From Synergistaceae bacterium (GTDB lineage Bacteria; Synergistota; Synergistia; Synergistales; Aminobacteriaceae): DNA of 18,970 nucleotides. The notes beneath the pieces were generated by a model that worked only from the letters and a program-made list of their open reading frames with translations, had not been told where the DNA came from and made no database searches. The stretch covers positions 1 through 18,970 of the forward strand of contig JAITPZ010000210.1 of assembly GCA_031289165.1 (NCBI GenBank), in the 5' to 3' direction. Position numbers and translations under genes: made by a program. Each line of letters starts with the position of its first letter. Position 1 is the first letter of the stretch. This document shows positions 13,874 through 18,970 of the stretch, in pieces.

Positions 13874-14803
13874 TCAGGAAACTTTTTCCTTCGCCATCTG
13901 CTCTTCTTTGATGATCTTTACGACGTACTCGACCAGCTGGGATATCTCCGGCTTCGTAATCTGATACTTCGCGCCCACGCTGGCCGCCTTGGCCTTGATG
14001 TCCTCCGCCATGATGGAAGAGAACACGATAATCGGAATGTCGTGGGTCGCCTCGTTTTCCTTCAGGCGCCTCGTCAGGGCAAGCCCGTCCAGACGCGGCA
14101 TCTCCACATCCGTAATGAGAAGATCGGCCTTTGAGTCCTTCTCCATTATCCTGTCGTAGGCCTCCCTGCCGTCGGCGCAGATGACAAGGTTGGTGAATCC
14201 TCCCGCCTCCAGCGAATCCTGAATCTGCTTGCGGATCAGGGGAGAGTCCTCCGCCACAACGATGCAATACTCGGAGGGATGCCCGATTCCCTCCACCAGC
14301 TCCTGCACCTTCGAGGGATCCCACTTCGGCTGGATGGCGAGCTGAGGGCTTATCGTCTGGACGATCGCCTCGTAGTCCAACAGGAGTACGTTGCGCGCGT
14401 CGCGCTTTATGACGTAGAGTATCCACTCTCCGAGGTATTTGCCGGTCAGGGAGGAGTCCAGGTCCTCGGAGTTGATGCGATAAATGCGCTCCACCGCGTC
14501 GACCACGAAGCCCAGCTTCACCTCGTTGAACTCCGCGATAATGACCTTGCACTGCTCCAGCGGAGTCTCGGACTCCACGCCCAGAAACACCCGAAGGTCC
14601 ACCATGGGGAGAATCTCACCCCTCACGGAGGTGATCCCGATCATCGCCCGCGGGGTTTCCGGGATTACCCTGCACCCCGGCCACCTGAGTATTTCACGCG
14701 TCTTATCCACGTTTATGGCAAAGGACTGTTCTCCAAGAAAGAAAACCACAACCTGCCACTCGTTCGTTCCAACTTCGGTAATGACCTTTTTTACTTCCTG
14801 CAT
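13874..14803 (-). CDS. cheV: Chemotaxis adaptor CheV (CheW domain fused to receiver domain)
   Basis: A 309-residue cytosolic coupling protein that links chemoreceptors to CheA and whose coupling is tuned by phosphorylation. The N-terminal CheW domain (about 14-160) has FAINVDKTREIL (28-39), ITSVRGEILPMVDLR (57-71) and GFVVDAVERI (98-107). The C-terminal receiver domain (about 178-300) keeps the acidic pair Glu185/Asp186, phosphoacceptor Asp232 in TDVEMPRLDG (231-240), Ser262 and Lys284. Length is normal for CheV. Start ATG at 14803 has GAGGGA six bases upstream. A good sigma-70 promoter lies about 100 bases upstream. It is the first gene of a likely cheV-unknown-rpoD cluster; no other chemotaxis genes are in the window. 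Phospho-donor is presumably CheA elsewhere. Confidence 0.96.
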   Translation of the reverse strand: MQEVKKVITEVGTNEWQVVVFFLGEQSFAINVDKTREILRWPGCRVIPETPRAMIGITSVRGEILPMVDLRVFLGVESETPLEQCKVIIAEFNEVKLGFVVDAVERIYRINSEDLDSSLTGKYLGEWILYVIKRDARNVLLLDYEAIVQTISPQLAIQPKWDPSKVQELVEGIGHPSEYCIVVAEDSPLIRKQIQDSLEAGGFTNLVICADGREAYDRIMEKDSKADLLITDVEMPRLDGLALTRRLKENEATHDIPIIVFSSIMAEDIKAKAASVGAKYQITKPEISQLVEYVVKIIKEEQMAKEKVS

Positions 14804-14904
14804 CAGACATCCCTCGTTTCTTCACGCTGTCCGGAGATAAAAATCACGCCCCTGAATCAATTCCGCAGATCATAATTCTAATGTAAGCGGGGACATTCAT
14901 ACAT

Positions 14905-14933
14905 AATATACATCACCCTCCGCAAAGCATCAA
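14905..14933 (-). promoter_or_regulatory. Sigma-70-type promoter for cheV
   Basis: On the minus strand, TTGATG (14933-14928, 4/6) and TATATT (14910-14905, 5/6) are separated by exactly 17 bases. Transcription would begin near 14898, leaving a leader of about 95 bases before the cheV ATG. The rest of the 234-base gap to the TRAP gene shows no other clear element; a T-run (15025-15031 on the minus strand) after the TRAP stop lacks a convincing hairpin next to it. Confidence 0.65.
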
Positions 14934-15037
14934 CAAGTAGGAACACCGTATGTCGCCGAACAGGAATACTAGGACAACCGCCCCTCCGGAATGAAACATC
15001 AGGAGAGACGGTTCAGTTTCGCGAAAAAAACTTTGCG

Positions 15038-16987
15038 TCAGGCGGGCGAAAGCCGCCGTTGCTTTTGGTTCTGGACGCACCAGATGCCGACCAGAATCAC
15101 CAGTCCCACGAGGTCGGACTTCCAACCCGGGATCATGAGCCCGAGGGCCCCGCCAAACGCCGTCACTCTCAAAATCCAGCTCAGCGGCGCCCTGAAAAAT
15201 CCGATCGTGGCCATTCCCAGAAGAAAAACTCCCATTATCGCCGTGGTCGTGGCCTGAGCGAACTCCACCCACTCGAAGTTCACGAGGACGAGTATGGGAT
15301 TGTACGCGTAAATATAGGGGACGAGGAATCCCGCCAGGGCGAGCTTGGTCGCCGTGACCCCCGTCCTCATGGGGTCGGCCTTCGCGATGCCCGCCCCCGC
15401 GTAGGCCGCCAGCGCGACCGGAGGCGTCAGGTCGGCCGCGATGCCGAAATAGAGCACGAACATGTAGGACGCCATCGCGGGAATGGGCTGCTCCAGCTGC
15501 ATCAGAGCGGGCGCGGCCATGGTGCTCGTCACGATGAAGTTCGCGGTCGTCGGCAGACCCATGCCCAGAATGATGGAGGCGATCATTGTGAACACCAGCG
15601 TCAGCAACGTGCTGCCCCCCGCCAGGGTCACGATGGCGTAGGCGAGCTTCAGGCCCAGCCCGGTGAGGGTCGCCGCGCCGATGACGATTCCGACCGTCGC
15701 GCAGGCGCAGGCCACCCCCAGAGCGCTGCGCGCCCCGTTCTCCATGCCGAGCCAGAGTTTTTTCGGGGTCAGCCAGGTGTCGCGGCGTATGAAGGACGTC
15801 GCGATCGTGAGTACGATGCCGTTGAAAGCCGCCTTCAGCGGCGTGTAGCCCGCGACCAGAAAATAAATGATGCCCCCGAGGGGGATCAAAAGATACCCTC
15901 GCTCAAAGATCAGCTTTGCGATGCTCGGCAGCCGGTCCCTCGGCAGTCCCTTCAACCCGAGGCGCGTCGCCTCGAAATGCACCTGCACGACGACGGCGAT
16001 ATAGTAGAGCAGCGCCGGCACGACCGCGGCGAGCGCCACGTCAAGGTAGGGCACACCCATCGTCTGGGCCATGATAAAGGCCGCCGCTCCCATGACAGGC
16101 GGCATGATCTGGCCGCCCGTGGAGGCCACCGCCTCGACGGCCCCGGCAAAGTGCGATTCGTATCCGACGCTCTTCATCAGGGGGATGGTAAACATTCCGG
16201 TGGTGCACACGTTGGCCACGGAGGATCCGGAGATCGTCCCCATGATGCCGGAGCTGACGACCGCGACCTTGGCGGGTCCGCCCGCCGACCATCCGGCCAG
16301 AGCCATGGAGAGGTCGATGATGTATTTGCCGAGCCCCGTCTGTTCCACGATCGTCCCGAAGAGGACGAACATGAATACGAAGGACGCGGAGACCGACAGA
16401 GGCGTTCCGAAAACCCCCTCCGTCCCCAGGTACATGTGGTTGATAATACGACGGAAACCATAGCCCCTGTGCTGGAAAATCGATGGAACGTAACGACCAA
16501 AATAGCAGTAAAGGAGAAAGACGATGGCGATGACGGGAAGAACGGGATTGGACACGCGCCGCGTCGCCTCCAGAACGATGAGTATGCCCGCGCAGCCGAC
16601 GATCAGGTCCATGGTGTTCGGGTCTCCCGCCCTTTCCAGCATCGCGTGAAACTGAAAGACCATGTACAGGGCGACGACCGCCCCCAGAAGGGCCAGAATG
16701 TAATCGTACCAGGGGATGCTTTTTTTGGGGCTCTTCGACGTCGCGGGATAGAGCAGGAACACCAGCACCAGAACGAAGCACAGGTGAACGCTGCGCTGCC
16801 ACATTTCCAGAAGCAGCCCGAACGCCGAGGTGTAGAGATGGAAACAGGACATGGCCACCGCGATGACGCCGACCATCATTCTCGTCCAGTCCTCGGGCGT
16901 TCGGAACCTCGATTCGCTGTCGTACTGCCTCTTGATAGCCTCAACGTCAATGCCCGCAACCGGATCGTGAACAGCCTGTTCCGTCAT
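15038..16987 (-). CDS. TRAP transporter permease, fused 4TM/12TM subunits (TAXI type)
   Basis: A 649-residue inner-membrane protein with many hydrophobic segments, fusing the small DctQ-like and large DctM-like parts of a tripartite ATP-independent periplasmic transporter; this fused form is typical of TAXI-TRAP systems. DctM hallmarks are SGSSVANVCTTGMFTIPLM (253-271), GGQIMPPVMGAAAFIMA (291-307), ILGMGLPTTANFIVTS (473-488) and ADLTPPVALAAYAGAG (518-533). It takes up a carboxylate or amino acid with cation symport; the substrate cannot be deduced. ATG at 16987 is preferred over the upstream frame start at 17035 because GGGGAGG lies about 7 bases away. The DUF1850 gene precedes it by 66 bases. 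No substrate-binding protein gene is visible here, although TAXI systems need one. Confidence 0.95.
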   Translation of the reverse strand: MTEQAVHDPVAGIDVEAIKRQYDSESRFRTPEDWTRMMVGVIAVAMSCFHLYTSAFGLLLEMWQRSVHLCFVLVLVFLLYPATSKSPKKSIPWYDYILALLGAVVALYMVFQFHAMLERAGDPNTMDLIVGCAGILIVLEATRRVSNPVLPVIAIVFLLYCYFGRYVPSIFQHRGYGFRRIINHMYLGTEGVFGTPLSVSASFVFMFVLFGTIVEQTGLGKYIIDLSMALAGWSAGGPAKVAVVSSGIMGTISGSSVANVCTTGMFTIPLMKSVGYESHFAGAVEAVASTGGQIMPPVMGAAAFIMAQTMGVPYLDVALAAVVPALLYYIAVVVQVHFEATRLGLKGLPRDRLPSIAKLIFERGYLLIPLGGIIYFLVAGYTPLKAAFNGIVLTIATSFIRRDTWLTPKKLWLGMENGARSALGVACACATVGIVIGAATLTGLGLKLAYAIVTLAGGSTLLTLVFTMIASIILGMGLPTTANFIVTSTMAAPALMQLEQPIPAMASYMFVLYFGIAADLTPPVALAAYAGAGIAKADPMRTGVTATKLALAGFLVPYIYAYNPILVLVNFEWVEFAQATTTAIMGVFLLGMATIGFFRAPLSWILRVTAFGGALGLMIPGWKSDLVGLVILVGIWCVQNQKQRRLSPA

Positions 16988-17053
16988 GCCATGACCTCCC
17001 CTGATAAATATCCGAATCGAACGCGACACCCGCAATGATCCCGTTCCGTAATA

Positions 17054-17596
17054 TTATCTCAATCGCGCGCGCAGAGTCAGAAGCCTGCCCGCAAATCGCT
17101 CGTAAAGCCGAACCTGCCGCCCCGACGGCAACGTGAGGACGTTACGGCCCATTTCCCCGTCTCCCACCCGCAGGCGGATGGAGTCGAACGCCCGTCCTCC
17201 TCCGATGTACCGGTACCACGGCGCCTGGTAAAGAAATCGCCCGTTGCGGGGCGCCTCCGTGGGAAGTCCCGCGTTCGTGGACTGGGTGCGCTCCTCCCAC
17301 AGTCGCAGGGCGCCCCCCACAACGCGGTACACGTCGACGACGGGGCAAAGCTGGACGGAGTGAATGTACTCCGTCGAAAAAGACTCCCCGGGATAAACGG
17401 GAAAGGACAAAACCACCCGGCCATCCTCCCCCACGAACTCCACCCGATTTGAGGGACATAAGCAGCAAAACAGAAAAGACAACCCCAGAATGCCGCCCCA
17501 GAGAAAACGCCGTCGATTGAAGCTCAGGGGGGCAGAGTTCATTCGGCCGCTGCGCGGTCCGAACCGGCCCTCCCGAAACCTTTCTTTCAGCGTCAT
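17054..17596 (-). CDS. DUF1850 family protein, TRAP-associated
   Basis: A 180-residue protein with one membrane segment near 30-47 (FLWGGILGLSFLFCCLC) after a basic N-terminus, so it is likely anchored with its C-terminal part outside. The segment FPVYPGESFSTEYIHSVQLC (65-84), PVVDVYRVVGGALRLWEERT and the following NAGLPTEAP match the DUF1850 pattern, in which a conserved Tyr-Ile-His-Ser motif is followed by an acidic strand. DUF1850 genes commonly sit beside fused TRAP permeases of the TAXI class, as here; their role is not known. The ATG at 17596 begins one base after the dipeptidase stop, so translation is probably coupled, as no good ribosome-binding site is visible. A later ATG at 17542 is possible. 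Confidence 0.82.
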   Translation of the reverse strand: MTLKERFREGRFGPRSGRMNSAPLSFNRRRFLWGGILGLSFLFCCLCPSNRVEFVGEDGRVVLSFPVYPGESFSTEYIHSVQLCPVVDVYRVVGGALRLWEERTQSTNAGLPTEAPRNGRFLYQAPWYRYIGGGRAFDSIRLRVGDGEMGRNVLTLPSGRQVRLYERFAGRLLTLRARLR

Positions 17597-17597
17597 G

Positions 17598-18617
17598 TCA
17601 GCGCAGCGTTTCGATGATTCTCATCCAGTTGCCCTGAATGATTTTCTCGGCGACGTCACGCGAAAAAGCGCTTCTTACGGCCTTCAGAAACGGAACCGTG
17701 TCCCTGTAGGTTCGAAATACGCTCAGGTTGCGCTCCTCCTCGGGTTTTTGGAACTCGCAGAGGTCGAACCCGAAGCCCACGTGGTCCTCCCCCACGAGGT
17801 CAATGACATGCCGCGCGTGTTCCAGAAGCCCCTCCCACGCGGGCGCTCCCTCCGGAATCCGCACGGACGGCGGACTGTCCGGCCGACTCGGCTCCTCGCT
17901 TTTCGGGTAGACGAAATTCAGCATGTTGTTGAGCCCCATGACGCCCCCCCGGGAGGCGAGGGCCCTGATCTGCGCGTCCGTGAGGTTGCGCGCCGCGTCG
18001 CACAGGGCGCGGGCATTGGAGTGCGAGGCGATGAAGGGACGCTTCGCGAACCCGACGACGTCGAAGAAGCCCGCGTCGTTCAGGTGGCTGACGTCCACGA
18101 TCATCCCCAGGCGCTCGGCCTCCTCGATCAAAGCGGCGCCGAAGGGCGTCAGTCCCCCCGCCGTCCCCTCCGCAACGGGCTGAAAGCGACAGCCGTCGGC
18201 GGCTTGGTTGCGGCGGCTCCAGGTAAGCCCGAGAAAACGGACCCCCAGCTCGTAAAAGGGGCGCAGCAAAACCAGGTCGCTTCCCAGAGGGTCCGCTCCC
18301 TCGAAAGAAAGAAGCAGCGCCGTCCGCCCCGCGTCGACGGTCCTTCTCACCTCCGCGGCGTTTCGGCAAAGCGCGAAAAGGTTCGGGGACTCCTCTATCT
18401 CGCAGTGCAACATCCCGATCTGATCGAGAGCGACCCGCAGGGCCATCTCCGGCACGTACTCGTTCGGAACGAACAGAGAGCAGATCAGAACATTTACGCC
18501 GGCGGTCCGCAGGTCCCCGAGGTAGAAGCGCTCCACGACCTTTCTTTCTCCCTTCCTTCGAAGGCGAAAAACGTCGTACAGCAAATCGTAATGGGCATCG
18601 ACAATACATGGTCTCAT
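17598..18617 (-). CDS. M19-family membrane (renal) dipeptidase
   Basis: A 339-residue zinc dipeptidase that hydrolyses dipeptides, including those with a dehydro or D-residue in the family. Binuclear metal ligands are visible: DAHYD (His9, Asp11; family usually DGHND), FEGAD (bridging Glu106), DVSH (His178), ASHS (His199) and GFGFD (Asp285). Length fits bacterial members. There is no signal peptide, so it is cytosolic despite the family name. ATG at 18617 has GGAGCG four bases upstream, a modest site. It is the first gene of a likely operon with DUF1850 and the TRAP permease; this arrangement suggests that an imported substrate is, or yields, a peptide-like compound. The family call is firm; substrate is not known. 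Confidence 0.93.
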   Translation of the reverse strand: MRPCIVDAHYDLLYDVFRLRRKGERKVVERFYLGDLRTAGVNVLICSLFVPNEYVPEMALRVALDQIGMLHCEIEESPNLFALCRNAAEVRRTVDAGRTALLLSFEGADPLGSDLVLLRPFYELGVRFLGLTWSRRNQAADGCRFQPVAEGTAGGLTPFGAALIEEAERLGMIVDVSHLNDAGFFDVVGFAKRPFIASHSNARALCDAARNLTDAQIRALASRGGVMGLNNMLNFVYPKSEEPSRPDSPPSVRIPEGAPAWEGLLEHARHVIDLVGEDHVGFGFDLCEFQKPEEERNLSVFRTYRDTVPFLKAVRSAFSRDVAEKIIQGNWMRIIETLR

Positions 18618-18778
18618 GGTCGCTCCGAAATCAAAAGCATGAAGTCAAAATGACGAAAAGCGTTTTCTGCCGACATTCGCACATCGACGAAACACTCGTT
18701 TGAACGAGACCTGACATCAACGGGCTCACATCCCCAAAAAGTTTCGAAGAAGCACCATGCCCCCGCAGAGCCGGAGGT

Positions 18779-18812
18779 TTTCCAAATTCAATAAATATCA
18801 GGTATGATACCT
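18779..18812 (+). promoter_or_regulatory. Candidate promoter with palindrome over the -10
   Basis: TTTCCA (18779-18784) and TATGAT (18803-18808, 5/6) are 18 bases apart, about 60 bases before the exported-protein start. The -10 lies inside a perfect 13-base palindrome, AGGTATGATACCT (18800-18812), a position where a repressor would block polymerase. The 248-base gap from 18618 to 18865 shows no other clear signal. Confidence 0.5.
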
Positions 18813-18865
18813 CATGTACGGCAAAAGCGTAAGCTACTTAAATGTAAGGAGACGAAGTATACGGC

Positions 18866-18970
18866 ATGTTTTGTTTTCCGCCCGGTTTGAACACCATCAG
18901 AAAAACGCGTTTCAGGGTCTGCGCTCTCGCTGTCCTCTTCCTTCTTTTTACCGTCGCGGCGAATGCCGCG
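18866..18970 (+). CDS. Exported protein, N-terminal signal peptide only, cut by window edge
   Basis: Only 35 codons are inside the window. The peptide has a positively charged start (IRKTRFR), a hydrophobic core (ALAVLFLLFTVAA) and an AxA-type end (ANAA), a typical Sec signal peptide. The function cannot be determined. ATG at 18866 is the only start in frame after an upstream stop at 18845; a possible AAGGAG (18846-18851) is 14 bases away, longer than usual. A promoter candidate lies upstream. It is divergent from the dipeptidase-TRAP operon; a TRAP substrate-binding protein would fit the context, but nothing in these residues shows that. Confidence 0.65.
   Translation, partial: MFCFPPGLNTIRKTRFRVCALAVLFLLFTVAANAA

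Noticed and set aside
15018..15060. Terminator after the TRAP permease gene
   Set aside because: A T-run exists on the minus strand, but the nearest GC stem overlaps the coding end and is about ten bases away; too weak to annotate.
15059..17038. 659-codon open frame on the plus strand, antisense to the TRAP permease
   Set aside because: The translation is low-complexity, rich in Arg, Gly, His and Asp, as expected for the reverse frame of a GC-rich membrane gene; the minus-strand product has clear TRAP motifs.

Overview
The window looks like the chromosome of an anaerobic, flavin- and iron-sulfur-rich bacterium of moderately high GC. The combination of a TAXI-type TRAP permease with a DUF1850 partner, an NADH/NADPH/ferredoxin oxidoreductase operon and frequent GTG/TTG starts fits Synergistota best. 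That placement is an inference from gene content only; there is no rRNA gene here to anchor it. The window is densely coded: no stretch longer than about 250 bases lacks a gene. I saw no tRNA, rRNA, CRISPR array, prophage or insertion sequence.

Layout, left to right. (1) 1-4376, minus strand: a V4R-domain ligand-binding protein, a soluble hybrid histidine kinase with two receiver domains, and glucose-6-phosphate isomerase (pgi, cut by the window edge). (2) 4535-9996, plus strand: three genes for a NuoE-like subunit, a NuoF/HydB-like flavoprotein and a 992-residue fusion protein with a NuoG-type iron-sulfur head, a GltD/NfnB-type FAD/NADPH module and a molybdopterin-family iron-sulfur tail. 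No hydrogenase catalytic subunit is present. The set resembles the Sporomusa-type electron-bifurcating transhydrogenase (Stn). A run of six hairpins separates the first two genes. (3) 10079-11137, minus: an MthK-like ion channel with an RCK domain and an unusual selectivity filter; convergent with the operon before it across a hairpin terminator. (4) 11282-11797, minus: a secreted protein of unknown function. (5) 11967-14803, minus: cheV (chemotaxis adaptor), an unknown 221-residue protein, and rpoD (primary sigma factor). (6) 15038-18617, minus: an M19-family dipeptidase, a DUF1850 protein and a fused 4TM/12TM TRAP permease. (7) 18866-18970, plus: the start of an exported protein, cut by the window edge.

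How the parts may work together. The V4R protein and kinase are divergent from the transhydrogenase operon and share its 158-base upstream region, so the sensor pair may respond to redox or metabolic state. The oxidoreductase would balance NADH, NADPH and ferredoxin pools in a fermentative amino-acid-using cell. The dipeptidase and TRAP genes suggest uptake and processing of small organic acids or peptides. These links are inference from position.
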